From Halicephalobus mephisto (lineage: Eukaryota > Nematoda > Chromadorea > Rhabditida > Panagrolaimidae): DNA of 64,000 bases. Of this stretch, positions 1-9,639 are shown in pieces; position 1 is the first letter of the stretch; every line of letters begins with the position of its first letter. The stretch covers positions 1 to 64,000 of the forward strand of contig SWDT01000126.1 in assembly GCA_009193035.1 (NCBI GenBank), in the 5' to 3' direction. The notes below the pieces were generated by a model, which ran no database searches, was not told the origin of the DNA, and saw nothing but the letters and a program-made list of their open reading frames with translations. The translations under genes and the position numbers were made by a program.

Positions 1-1
1 G

Positions 2-724
2 AAATTTATTCGAAAAGTCTTAAATTACACTGCAGTTGATGTTAAAATAATTAATAATAGCATTATTGAAGTTAAGTTCTGTAAAGAAATTGATAATAAA
101 CTAATCGAATTTACTGACTTAAATGATATTAAAAGTTATATACCTATAAAAATTAAGAAGTATAACGATAAAATTTGGTATATGAAAGATAATGTAATTA
201 CTAATGACAATTCGCTACAGCGAACTGTTGTGAGCAATATCTCTAGTTTAAAAAATGTTGAAATAAAGAATAATTATAACTTACGGTTCTTGAAAAAGAA
301 ACTAATTTTTAAAGAACATATTTTCAATGATGTGAAAACTGATATTGAAGAAGAATTACTGAATGAGATGAGGGAGATGTCAAATGCCGAAGTGGAATTG
401 AAAGAAAATGAGCAGAACTCGGCGATTCCTCATGAAATTATAAACGATTTAGATAATTTACTCGAATCTCATTGGTTGAAGTATTGGAGAATTTATGTAA
501 CAATTGCTTCGACACTAATTTATGTATTTATTGCTAGATCTTTGATTTACATTGTATCACCACAGTTTTCTTTAAGTAAAAGAGAACAAAGTACAATTAA
601 ATTAGTTTCGATTGAAGACAAAGAATCAACTCCAACTGAAAATATTGAAATGAAACCTCTTAAATTTAAAAGAAAGCCAAGTTTAACTAAATTTCCATCT
701 GTTTTCTCATTAAATAAGAGCTAA
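2..724 (+). CDS. Partial viral-type membrane protein ORF (Maverick-like element), C-terminal part
   Basis: An open frame runs from the left window edge to a stop at 722-724 with no intron and very A/T-rich codon use; an internal ATG lies at 182, but the frame is open upstream, so the true start is outside. The visible part has a mostly polar, charged ectodomain-like stretch, then one strong hydrophobic segment encoded at about 488-556, then a basic, Ser/Thr-rich tail of roughly 55 residues. That is the topology of the C-terminal end of a type I membrane glycoprotein such as a viral envelope protein. Its neighbours (a small ORF 18 bp downstream and a convergent ORF on the other strand) are also intronless and of the same composition. 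Nematode Maverick/Polinton elements are known to carry a fusogen gene; membership here is inference, and I cannot assign the fusogen class. A retroelement env is the alternative. Confidence 0.4.
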   Translation, partial: KFIRKVLNYTAVDVKIINNSIIEVKFCKEIDNKLIEFTDLNDIKSYIPIKIKKYNDKIWYMKDNVITNDNSLQRTVVSNISSLKNVEIKNNYNLRFLKKKLIFKEHIFNDVKTDIEEELLNEMREMSNAEVELKENEQNSAIPHEIINDLDNLLESHWLKYWRIYVTIASTLIYVFIARSLIYIVSPQFSLSKREQSTIKLVSIEDKESTPTENIEMKPLKFKRKPSLTKFPSVFSLNKS

Positions 725-741
725 AAAATTTAAAATAATAA

Positions 742-1056
742 ATGGTGTTGGTGTTTTCGGTAACTGAAAAAAATAATACATATAAGCTATTAAATAAAAA
801 TATTAATAAAATCGAGCTGATAAAGGTTTATGATGACTGTGAAGTGAGTCAACTTTCAATTAATAATAATATTGAGCATGAAACAATTGATAAACAAAAT
901 AAAGATGAAAATAAAGTTTCGTCAAAAAAGACTAGAAAAAATAAATTAACAAAGGCAAATAAAGAATTTGTTAATTACTTAGTAGGAAGAAATGTAACAG
1001 TTTCTGGATTTAAGATAACTCGTTCATATATTGAAAACAACATTAATAATAAATAA
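742..1056 (+). CDS. Small basic hypothetical ORF of the left-edge viral-like element
   Basis: A 104-codon intronless ORF starts 17 bp after the stop of the upstream membrane-protein ORF, on the same strand and with the same A/T-rich, Asn/Lys/Ile-heavy composition. It has no signal peptide or transmembrane segment; the middle is Asn/Lys/Asp-rich and the C-terminal third is strongly basic (Lys/Arg cluster around codons 60-75). It ends 10 bp before the stop of the convergent ORF on the minus strand, a compact arrangement typical of viral-like elements and unlike the intron-bearing genes elsewhere in the window. I do not recognise the family. It could be a small structural or DNA-binding protein of the element; this is inference from composition only. 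Confidence 0.4.
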   Translation: MVLVFSVTEKNNTYKLLNKNINKIELIKVYDDCEVSQLSINNNIEHETIDKQNKDENKVSSKKTRKNKLTKANKEFVNYLVGRNVTVSGFKITRSYIENNINNK

Positions 1057-1307
1057 TAAAATTTCATTATATTTCTTTCAAATCCAATTCAATAAAAATA
1101 TTAATGTTTTTAAAATCAACCAAATCATTGTTAATATCTACTAATTTTAAATTTACTTTATTTGGTCTGTTAGTTACTTCATGATAAATAATATTTTTTG
1201 ATTCTGTTTCTATTTCATCATTAGTGTCGCGACATTAAGCGTAGCGAGAAAGGAGCGATCGTTCAGGAGAAACGATTCTGCTTCCATGAATGGAGTTGGA
1301 AAAGATC

Positions 1308-1378
1308 GCTCTCGTAGCTTAAGAGAAAAGCACTTGCCCGGATAGCAAGACGATGCGGGTTCGATGCCTGCCGAGAGA
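1308..1378 (+). ncRNA. tRNA-like Pol III unit
   Basis: A 71 nt cloverleaf can be drawn: acceptor GCTCTCG with CGAGAGA (six good pairs, one mismatch), D-stem GCTT/AAGC with a 7 nt loop, anticodon stem CTTGC/GCAAG with a 7 nt loop CCGGATA, a 5 nt variable loop, and T-stem GCGGG/CCTGC around TTCGATG. The box A consensus (TAGCTTAAGAG) and box B (GGTTCGATGCC) are intact and a TTTTT Pol III terminator follows at 1381. Oddities: C instead of T at position 33, no GG in the D-loop, and a reading of GGA as anticodon (serine) without the long serine variable arm. A tRNA-derived SINE head or tRNA pseudogene is therefore more likely than a working tRNA gene. Confidence 0.5.
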
Positions 1379-1785
1379 CATTTTTCCTTCCATATTAGTT
1401 TCGGATTAGATGAGGCCAGATCTAGTTTTCCGACAATTAGGTCTAAATCTATAAATTGAATTTAACATCTTCTTATTAACATAACAATCTTCAATTAAAT
1501 TTGTAGTAAAATAAAGGGTGGTAGTAGTAAGATAAGTAGTGAGAAGGATGTCGGTGGAGTGACATCTTGGGAGCTCCTTGATTAGGCAGAAAACTGTTGG
1601 TTCCTACTATTAGCAATTACGCTAGTTTATCTCAATCATAAACATAGAACAAAAGAGGAAGGATCCTCGTTTGACCGAAGTCAAACTCGGACCAGTCTGA
1701 AGTTGGAATTTCTCAAAGACTGACTCTCTAACACTTTAGTCTCACTTCACAGGCGTCGGCTGACTGGGCGGAGCTTTGGGCATCC

Positions 1786-1878
1786 TGTCTAGGCCGTCTG
1801 CGGTTTAAGTCCGATCTTTGTGCCTACAGGTATTTTGTCTAGGCCGTCTGCGGTTTAAGTCCGATCTTTGTGCCTACA
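1786..1878 (+). repeat. Two-copy 43 bp direct repeat (50 bp period)
   Basis: The 43 bp unit starting TGTCTAGGCCGTCTGCGG and ending TGTGCCTACA occurs at 1786-1828 and again at 1836-1878 without visible difference, separated by 7 bp. It forms the right end of the insertion. Identity of the copies points to a recent duplication. Confidence 0.8.
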
Positions 1879-2541
1879 AATTGCAAGTAATAAAAATATT
1901 ATTAATGTTATTGATATTACCTGAGTAAGAGTTCGAGGGAACCGAATTATCTCTATGAAGTTCTATAACATAATCTTTGTTCTTTTCATTATTATTTTGA
2001 TCACTTTTATTTATTTTACTCTTAATTTCCAAATAACCATCTAACTTTATAATTCCTAGTTTGTACTTCTTGCGGAAAAAATCTTGAGGAAATGAATACT
2101 CAAAAGTTAAATCGTTGGATGTTAGTTGTAAAATGAAAATCATTATTTATAATTAAGAAAATTTTGTATAATTATCTTTATAGTAAAGTATTTGAGACAA
2201 TTTGTTGTTCTTGCCAACGAATTTTGCTCTGATTTCAATAAAAATATTCTTTAGCAAAGAAATTGTTGAGTTCCAAGACAAAAAAAGGAATTATCTCATT
2301 TTAGTGATACTTTATTCTTAAACAGATGGTGTTATCAAACACAAATAAGGGCATCCATTGGAAAAGCTGATCAGAAAAAAGAGATAAAAATCACTCTAGC
2401 GAACTTTAGAAAAAAAGTAAACACTTTAATATTTCGTGTTATTTTTTCTTAATATATTATTTTGATTTAATTACACAAGTTTGAGGTTAATATTAAAGAT
2501 CGTGAGAGGAGAGACTTCTAACCTAGAGCTGTTCACAACAA

Positions 2542-2749
2542 ATGGGTAATTCTCTTCTTACACCACTTTAAATTCCGATTAAAATAGTCGGACCAGTTCT
2601 TGAGCCCAGTGAAACGAAAAATGAAACAGAGTATTACCGTAAGGAACAATTATTAATTTATTAATTATAACTCTTTTTCAGACAATATGACAAAAGAAGA
2701 GATGGTAGAAGAACTGAGGAAGATAGCCAAGGAATTCGAAGAAGATTAG
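2542..2749 (+). CDS. Small gene or truncated paralogue of the 2976-3292 gene
   Basis: Tentative three-exon model: 2542-2545, 2588-2638 and 2682-2749, with introns of 42 and 43 nt bearing GTAATT/AAATAG and GTAAGG/TTTCAG ends; the product would be 40 residues. The last exon encodes an acidic amphipathic tail (MTKEEMVEELRKIAKEF) that matches in position, phase and sequence the tail of the convergent minus-strand gene (MSEEEMGDELIRLGMKL), and a similar acidic linker precedes both. The hydrophobic N-terminal helix of the other gene is missing here, so this is either a truncated copy or a gene with an unseen upstream exon. Without splicing of the first intron the frame hits a TAA at 2569. The two genes lie tail to tail, about 230 bp apart. 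Confidence 0.4.
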
Positions 2750-2975
2750 TTTTTAGAATGTTCATCAAAGCACAACTGTTCTACACAACATATTGAAATC
2801 TATTCTCATATATGTAATCTTTAATTGTTTGATTTATTAATAAATTTTAAATAAAAAATAATAACACGATTTTAAAAATAATTGACCGTTACTTTTTGAC
2901 CACATTTAGTGAAAACAGTCTGCGAAACTGAATTCTGTTGAGACGTTTATTTTCAGTTTTGATTCGTATTCTGTT

Positions 2976-3292
2976 TCAATAATCCTTATTTTTGAGTTTC
3001 ATGCCTAGTCTAATAAGTTCGTCTCCCATCTCTTCCTCACTCATGTTTTCTGAAAAAAAGTTACAATTACTAAAATAAATAACTGTTTCTTACGACAGTT
3101 TTCTTCCATTCTCGTTACGTCTTCACTAATGACTTTTGGTACTGCAGCAGGACTTCCAAATATGGTCACAATCTTTTTCAGTGTGCTTACAACAGCTGCG
3201 CTAATGACTTTACCGAATTTTACCAACGCAGAACCAATTAGTTCACCAAAATCACCAACATATTCGAATATTTTAGTAATAACACCACCCAT
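2976..3292 (-). CDS. Small amphipathic protein, divergent from the IRG-like GTPase
   Basis: Exons 3292-3094 and 3049-2976 join across a 44 nt GTAAGA/TTTCAG intron to give 90 residues. Residues 1-50 are Gly/Val/Ile/Ala-rich with spaced lysines and no acidic run beyond the first turns, which looks like one or two amphipathic or membrane-associated helices (for example residues 25-45, KFGKVISAAVVSTLKKIVTI). Residues 52-90 are an acidic and then basic hydrophilic tail starting near MSEEEMGDELIRLG. There is no signal peptide. The start codon lies 278 bp from the start of the GTPase gene on the other strand, so the two probably share a promoter region. A related truncated gene sits at 2542-2749. 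I do not recognise the family; a membrane-acting partner of the GTPase is a hypothesis only. Confidence 0.55.
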
Positions 3293-3570
3293 TTTTATTG
3301 TAGATCACCCACAATAAGAAGGAAAGTAATGACTGAAGACTCTTGTATTGAAACCTCGAGAAGGCGGGGCATATTGACAGAATGAGAGCTGTTAAAAGTC
3401 TTGAAAATGATACACACATGTTAGGTAGAAATACAATGACTGAAAGCATATATAAAACCAGTGGAGAGAATGCTCTAACTATTCTTGTTTTGATCGCGAT
3501 TTTCACAATAGACATCGTTTTTTAACTCTTTTAGTTATAGATTTTATCTCAATAATAACACGAGGTAAGA
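3293..3570. promoter_or_regulatory. Shared divergent promoter with TATA box
   Basis: The 278 bp between the two divergent start codons contains a strong TATA element, TATATAAAA, at 3449-3457, oriented toward the GTPase about 114 bp upstream of its ATG. A TTTTAG at about 3529-3534 could serve as a trans-splice acceptor before the ATG at 3571. Strong TATA boxes are more typical of inducible or tissue-restricted genes than of housekeeping genes; that regulatory reading is inference. Confidence 0.5.
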
Positions 3571-4691
3571 ATGATGGCTGCAGATATGGCAGAAAAGGAA
3601 CAGAAGTTCAATAATCATATGAAGCTTCTAAAGGAAGCTAAAGATCTCTCAGTTCGCGGTCTGCTCTTAAAGGTACTAGTTTGAAATGTTTCGAAAATAT
3701 AATTTATTACTGAACAAAAGATACATATGAAAGCGTGTACTTAAAAAAATAATTATTTTAGATTGGGAATAAATATCCGGGGCCTGATACGGAAAAACTT
3801 CGTGCTGAAGCACAAGACACATTTAAGATTAATTCAGTCCATGACTACAATTTTGGTATAACTGGACAGTCAGGTGTCGGGAAGTCTACTCTAATCAATG
3901 CTATTTGTGGTTATGATGACAATGACTCTAGAGCCGCTGAAGTTCATATTCGTGAGTGTACTGAGAAGGTGGAGCGATATCCTCATCCTTCTCTAAAACA
4001 TTTGGTTCTGTATGATTTACCAGGAGCAGGGACGACGGGACACCCATCCCACACATACTTCTGTGACAAGAGACTGTACGTTTTCGATTGTCTGTTGCTG
4101 GTCATGTCGGAGCGTATTCGTGAAAATGATTTGGCTATTGCAAAACTAGCACAAGAAATGGGTACACCAGTCGTCTTCGTCCGCAATAAAGCCAAGAACG
4201 ATCTTAAGACTATGCGAAACAAACAGCAATATAAGAACATGGATGAGAAAGAATTAGTAAAGCTGACGATTTCAATACTCAAGGAAAACATCTTCAAGGA
4301 ATTAATGGTCGCAAAAATTGAAGATCCAAAAGTATTTGTTATAGAAGCTCATTCATTACGTAAATTTAGCAATCTTAGTCTTGAGGAACTGTTTAAAGTT
4401 GAAGATATCATTAAATTTGAGGAGATGGCTCTGTTTGAATACATCACTGAATTAGCAAGTTCTCGCAGTGGTTTGTCATCAAAAGGGAAGAAACCTCATG
4501 AAGAGAAAAAAAGATGGTGGGGAAATGGTTCGAAAAATAAAAAAGTTCAAGAACCACCAGTGAACCTTAATGTAAGTTTATTATTTGATTTCTATGATTT
4601 TGAAAATGAACTGTTTAGAAATCATATGGTGATAGTCATGAATCGAAATAGGGAACATGGTAAGAAGAGAAATTTTCAAGAATCAAAGTAA
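3571..4691 (+). CDS. IRG (immunity-related GTPase)-like protein
   Basis: Exons 3571-3672 and 3762-4691 join across an 89 nt intron to give 343 residues. GTPase motifs: G1 P-loop GQSGVGKST, G3 DLPGAG and a G4-like RNKAKND. An N-terminal helical extension of about 45 residues precedes the G domain, and a helical C-terminal part follows. The order and the DLPG G3 motif fit the IRG/p47 family, whose vertebrate members act on pathogen-containing vacuoles and membranes; IRG-like genes also occur in invertebrates. The C-terminal third carries a basic patch (KEEKKRWW-like region around codons 275-285). A GTAAGT at 4571-4576 inside the last exon could be an alternative donor; reading through gives the stop at 4691. 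The gene is divergent from the small amphipathic-protein gene and about 1.4 kb from the Maverick-like remnant. Confidence 0.75.
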
Positions 4692-5776
4692 TAACACCCC
4701 CGATGGTTATTCTTATAGTAGCAGACCCAATGAGTCCCTTTATTTCTACTCAAATCTAGATTTATAACCCCACATTCTACATCATTAATTTTTTCGGAAG
4801 AGTATCCCTCACAAAGACCTCTCTAAAATTTTTTATTTTTAATTCTTTAGCTAATTTTGTAATGTCGTAATTTGTTAATGGTTCTAACGTTTTAATAAAC
4901 ATTTATATAAAAAAATTGAATCGCATAAAATAGCACAAACCCTCCGGAGGGGTTGAGGTGAGTCAGAAATTTTATTAAAGTGAAGTGTCTAGCCAGTTGT
5001 ATTATTTAATAAAAATAAATAATTTTCATATCACACCTAATGTCCCGTATCATCTGGGAGAGTATGAGGGTTGTGGGTCTGAGCTAGAATGAGTATATAT
5101 ATACTACTACTGTAAATGACAAGGACAATACAGCAAAGTTTTCTCTGTGAATAATGTTATTTGTTACTGTTGGGACCAGTAAATCTCTGTAGTTTACGGT
5201 ACCTCAGTCCGTGTTACTTCATTCTCGCCTGTTTTAAAGTAAAAATATAAGTCCCAAGACTACCTGAGATACTAGAGTGTCATTCCCAATTATTTATCTA
5301 TCTTGTGTCTGTAATTTATGAAGTAATATTATTTTACTTTAATCGTAGTTCCTGCCTTCCCATCTACCATCAGATTCCAACAGTTACATCCAGATGTAAT
5401 TCAGTCATTGAAAAAAATCTTTTTTTTCTTTCATGACGACAAAAGTTCAGAAAAACAAATTACTCCTATCATTGAAGTTAACGATAACATATTCATCAAA
5501 ATTTGTCTTTTGAATTGTAAATTTCAACATTTATTTTTAAAATATCGATTTTTTATAAATTCAAATAATTTTAAAAAATAGTTATTCCTGTCATCGAAGT
5601 TAAATAAAATAATTTAAAAACACTGACATTTAGAGTTTGAATTATAAATTTCAAAATCAACTTTAACTAACGATTACAATTTTGCAAAATTCTTTTTCTA
5701 TTTATGTCGGATAAATCTGGCATTATTTAACAATTTTTTTAATATTGTTATTGAACAAGTTTCAGAAAATTGAAAA
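4692..5776. other. Intergenic, no gene seen
   Basis: No convincing exon on either strand. The only notable element is a GC-rich near-palindrome ACCCTCCGGAGGGGT-like at about 4938-4954, standing out in A/T-rich DNA. The rest is A/T-rich unique-looking sequence. Confidence 0.5.
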
Positions 5777-5951
5777 TACAGTAAATTTGGATATAAGGTA
5801 CTTCCTTAGGGCGAGGCAAAACGTATGTTATATGAAAGGATATATCATAGAGGGGGATAAATTTGAAGGCAAACTAACCAAACTCACTCAGACCGTATGC
5901 TATAACGTGAGATATTTTATAGCGAGGGTATCATATCCAAGTTCTACTGTA
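5777..5951 (-). mobile_element. MITE, Tigger/pogo-like termini, copy 1
   Basis: About 175 bp bounded by imperfect inverted repeats: TACAGTAAATTTGGATAT at the left and ATATCCAAGTTCTACTGTA at the right, beginning and ending with TA. The internal sequence (a GGGGGATAAATTTGAAGGC segment followed by AAACTAACCAAACTCACTC) matches, in inverted orientation, the element at 15073-15249. Termini of this kind (TACAGTAGAACTTGGATATAA) resemble those of pogo/Tigger-type Tc1-mariner elements. It has no coding capacity, so it is a nonautonomous MITE. Confidence 0.75.
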
Positions 5952-6356
5952 TAATATTAAACGTGAAAAAATTAAAAATGAACAGGAAAAAGCTTCCCAA
6001 AACCAATCATTTTTTTGTTGTTTGGATTTGAAACGAGAAAGTTGGTCCCTTCAGTATCTGTTATGTCAATTTTTCGAAAGAGATTTTTAGTTTTGAAGGA
6101 AGCAAAAATTTTATGAAAATTAAAATTGACAAGTTTTGACTCGAGGATTTTCATTCAAAGATTATTGGATTAATTATACAAGATTCCCCCAGTTGTCAAT
6201 TTGGATCGTAGGTGTTCCCTGAGATATTTTTGAATTCATCTTGCAAGTTTTTTGATGACAACGAAATTCTGAAAATTCCAAAATTGCAAGAGTACTGTAA
6301 CTCTTACGTAACGAATAAAAAGTAGATATTTAACAAAAAATTTAACAGTTTATATA

Positions 6357-6800
6357 TATCGGGACAAAAACTGAACTAAAAAGAGAAGATCTGAAGTGAT
6401 AGTCTGAATATCTAGGGTGTGGGATACTGTAGAGTATGAGTGAGATTCTTAGTTATCTTGTGAGTTGAAACCTGTTATGCAGATGTTAAGACAGAAACTA
6501 AACTAGAAAGGACCCGAAGAGATAACCTGAACATCAGGAAGCATGGGGTACTGTAGGGACTTGAATGAAATCCTTAGTTGTATTTTTAGGAGGATTTGTG
6601 TAAATTTTATCTTTAGTATCCCAGTGAAGATTATTAAAATACTTCTGTTTTCTATCTTGACAGTTGGTTTTCAGTCAATAGAATTCTTTATATTATTAGA
6701 TTACTGTTAATACAAAAAACTAAACTAGAAAGAGAAGATCTGAAGCAATAGCCTGAACATCAAGGAACCTAGAATACTGTAGAACATGGTTGTAATTCTC
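6357..6800 (+). repeat. Three-module dispersed repeat, copy A
   Basis: Three modules begin near 6362, 6488 and 6711, each starting with a CAAAAACTGAACTAAAAAGAG- or AAACTAAACTAGAAAG-like segment, followed by GAAGATCTGAAG, CTGAACATC and TACTGTAG. A near-identical block, with the same three modules in the same order and spacing, is at 34250-34700. No ORF. It may be a nonautonomous transposon or a non-coding RNA repeat. Confidence 0.8.
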
Positions 6801-8040
6801 TGTTTTACTGTTTAAGAGCATTTTTAATAATTGTTAGCTGTGTCCCATTGTTCTAGTGGAAATTATTGAAAAATTTCTGTTTTTTTGTCCGAACAATATG
6901 CGAATTCAAATTTACAGAAAAATAAAAAAAATAAATTTTTATGCTGGATTTATTCAACCAGAATATGGTTCTAAAAAATTAACTGCAAAATTGTATAAAA
7001 TGACGAAATAACCATGATAAAAATGAAAAATTTTATGCTCTTTTAAGTTCTATGAAATTCTAAAAATTGATGTTGAAATAATTTTTTAAAAAGCTCATAT
7101 ATGATTTTTATAATTGTTGGATCGTCGTTGGGGAATCCGGATCTGTGTGTAGATAAAAAGTATATAAAACAATTTTATAAGGCCAAAGGCACGAGATAAA
7201 TCGCAACTTTATCAAAAAATTGCGCAATTTTAAAATTCCCGCCAATCTGCAATTATACAAATTTCGTTGGTCCTCAGGGTGATTTCTTTCCGAGACCAAA
7301 GTTATACAAGCTTCCACTCAAATAGATTGCGTCCAATCCAACAATAATAATAAAATTTTAGAAATCAAAAATGAACATTGTTTCGAAATTTTTTCGATTT
7401 AAATTTCAAAAATATTTAAAATCTTTAAACTTTAGAATTTTGTTTTAGTATTATATAATTGCGGAAAATTTTCTAAAAATATCATCTCGAGATAAATTCC
7501 CATAATTGTTATAAAAAAGTGCTCAGTTGGATATGCAAATACAACTGTCGACACAACTCTCACTTGTGTAAGCTTCGGAAAATTGGAACATCATCACAGC
7601 ACAGTTCCGAAATTTGACCACTAAACCACGCAAACAACCGAAACGCTGCGATAATTTCCTTTTCTTTTTTCAATTTTTTTCAATCTTTTTTTTTAAATTT
7701 AATTTTTTTTGAAATTTTTAAATTAAGAAATTTAAAAAATAACAAAAGACGATTTCTGGACAATGGACAAAGTTTTGTTCGAAAATTGAACAAAGAAATA
7801 TGTAGGTGTTTCTCTTAAAATTTTATTTTCGAAAAATTTTTTAATAAAATTAATTTTTAAACTTTATCAAGTCTATGGAAATTTCGATATTTTATTTTGC
7901 AGATAATTTTATTTCACCCTCAAAATTCGAATATTTTATTCGTAATTTTCGTGACAGGATCTAATTCAATTATTTTTAAATTTATAAATTTTTGTATTTT
8001 ATTTTATAAATATTCATATTAGAACTTGATGAATTTTAAT
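6801..8040. other. A/T-rich intergenic, no gene seen
   Basis: Only short A/T runs and scattered unique sequence. A small GC-richer patch at 7540-7650 (around CGAAACGCTGCG) has no ORF or RNA fold that I can support. Confidence 0.4.
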
Positions 8041-8059
8041 TCAGTTCTGAGGTCTAGAA

Positions 8060-8660
8060 TAAAGTCCACATCAAAGTCAAGTCCGCAACTTGCTTGCAAC
8101 GTTTATGGAGATAAGTTAACATCGAAATCTGAATAAAACTGAAATCCGCAGTTTGCGTGCGACGTTTACAAATATAAACCGACATTTATGAAGACTTAGA
8201 AATAAAACTGAAATTCGCAACTTGCGTGCAACATTCTAGTAGATAGGTCAAAATCAAAGTCGAAGTTAATTTCGCAGCTTGCCTGCAATGTTTTTAAAGA
8301 CAATATTAAAATAAAGTCAAATTCGCAACTTGCATGCAACATTCTAGTAGATAGGTCAAAATCAAAGTTGAAGTTAATTTCGCAGCTTGCTTGCAATGTT
8401 TACAAAGATAACTTAACATTTATATGTCTACATCCATGAAGATCACAAAATTAAAGTCAAATTCGCAGCTTGCTTGCAATGTTTTTAAAGACAATATTAA
8501 AATTAAAATTAAATCCGCAGCTTGCGTGCAACATTCTAGTAGATAGATCAAAATCAAAGTAAAAATAATTTTTGCACTTTGCGTAAAATACTTTGGCAGA
8601 TCGGTTGGAATTTTTTTATTTTTATCCATGAAAATTTTGAAACAAAACTAAAATTTGCAA
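8060..8660. repeat. Tandem minisatellite, units of about 60/120 bp
   Basis: A motif of the form TTCGCA(A/G)CTTGC(G/T)TGCAA followed by CATTCTAGTAGATAGGTCAAA or TGTTTTTAAAGACAATATT is repeated about nine times with drift. Apparent minus-strand ORFs here are only the translation of the repeat. The unit contains the imperfect palindrome GCAACTTGCGTGC. Confidence 0.8.
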
Positions 8661-8974
8661 TTTGTTTATAAAATTCATCCGACTTGTCCAATTGTTGTAC
8701 AAAAATCCAGTTTAATGTCAATTTCGATTGTTTTGTAATTTTCGACAAAAATTCATTATTTATAATTTTCTTTGTAAAAATTAATTTCAGAAATTTTGAA
8801 CAAAAAATTTTCATTTTTTTGAATATCGGTTTGAAAACCACAATTGTTTTAATTTAGAATTTAGAATGCATTATTCATAATTTTCGTGACAGAAAATAAT
8901 TTAATTATTTTTCGAACATTATCTTCCGAATGTCATCCGAGTCTTAAAAAGTGAAAAAACTCCCAGGAAGAAAG

Positions 8975-9016
8975 TCCCTGAGGCGCAGGGATCCAAGTTG
9001 CGCAAAAATGACGTCA
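8975..9016. promoter_or_regulatory. Hairpin plus CRE-type palindrome, copy 1
   Basis: A 17 nt stem-loop TCCCTG-AGGCG-CAGGGA (8975-8991) is followed by the full CRE/ATF palindrome TGACGTCA at 9009-9016. The same combination recurs at 9245-9299. Whether it is bound by a CREB/ATF-family factor or is merely part of a repeat is unknown. Confidence 0.5.
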
Positions 9017-9244
9017 TTTGGAAATTAGAAGGAAGACCGGTGAAGCTGAATTACCAAAAATTACTGTAATTATTGTTTGATTATTTTTAAAAAATTAAAA
9101 ATTAAAAATTATAATTTTTGTAAAATTAATTTTTTCAAAAATTTTTTTCTATAATAATTACCACTACAGTAATCTTTGAAAAACTATGCTTTCTGTCAAT
9201 GTATAATGCTGTACCAGAAAACGAAGGGATTTCCAGGAAGAAAA

Positions 9245-9299
9245 TCCCTGAGGCACAGGGATCCAAATTGCGCAATAATTTTCAACGACAATGACGTCA
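9245..9299. promoter_or_regulatory. Hairpin plus CRE-type palindrome, copy 2
   Basis: The second copy has the stem-loop TCCCTG-AGGCA-CAGGGA (9245-9261) and TGACGTCA at 9292-9299, with a spacer of 30 instead of 17 bases. The loop differs by one base from copy 1 while both stem arms and the octamer are conserved. Confidence 0.5.
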
Positions 9300-9639
9300 T
9301 TTAAAAGTCGAAAAATCAAAAAACCTAAATTATCGAAAATTGTTATTTAATTATTTCAAAAAAACGAAAAATTATAATTTTTACAAAATTAATGAATTTT
9401 AAAAAAGTCGAATTTTTTTGAAATCCGCTTCTGAAGATGTCTTCATATTTTTTATTTTTTTATAATTTCTAAATTTTTCCAATTACAAGTACATCCCACA
9501 GTGGCATCTGATCTTTGACGTGACAGAATCCAGAAATGTTTTGACAGACTGCCTGAGGCAAGAAGGAGGACGTTTCCAAGATCACTCACGTCAACTTCTA
9601 ATTGTTCTATGACGTAAAAATTACAAAATAACTAATCTA

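Larger units (their letters stand above)
1224..1878. mobile_element. ~650 bp insertion splitting the viral-like ORF
   Basis: The block between the two halves of the minus-strand ORF is visibly less A/T-rich than its flanks and interrupts the open frame on both sides. It contains a tRNA-like Pol III unit near one end (1308-1378) and two direct copies of a 43 bp unit at the other end (1786-1828 and 1836-1878, period 50 bp, essentially identical). I see no protein-coding capacity and could not identify a clean target-site duplication, so the boundaries are approximate. The composition (Pol III head, non-coding body, short tandem end) suits a SINE-like or other nonautonomous element. Confidence 0.5.
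1067..2143 (-). pseudogene. Interrupted minus-strand ORF of the viral-like element, split by an insertion
   Basis: The 5' part reads from ATG at 2143 down to about 1875 and the 3' part from about 1223 to a stop at 1067-1069. Both halves are A/T-rich, intronless and Asn/Lys/Ile-rich and stay open up to the GC-richer block between them, so a single ORF of roughly 140 codons appears to have been split by an insertion of about 650 bp. The N-terminal region (short hydrophobic start, a Thr-Ser-Asn turn, then aromatic-proline residues) reminds me of small structural proteins of Polinton/Maverick or adintovirus elements, but this is recollection of a pattern and not a search result. The gene is convergent with the two plus-strand ORFs. 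Broken, presumably nonfunctional. Confidence 0.4.

Noticed and set aside
8196..8841. Three minus-strand ORFs
   Set aside because: Translations of the minisatellite; the repeated peptide simply mirrors the DNA repeat and there is no splice or start context.
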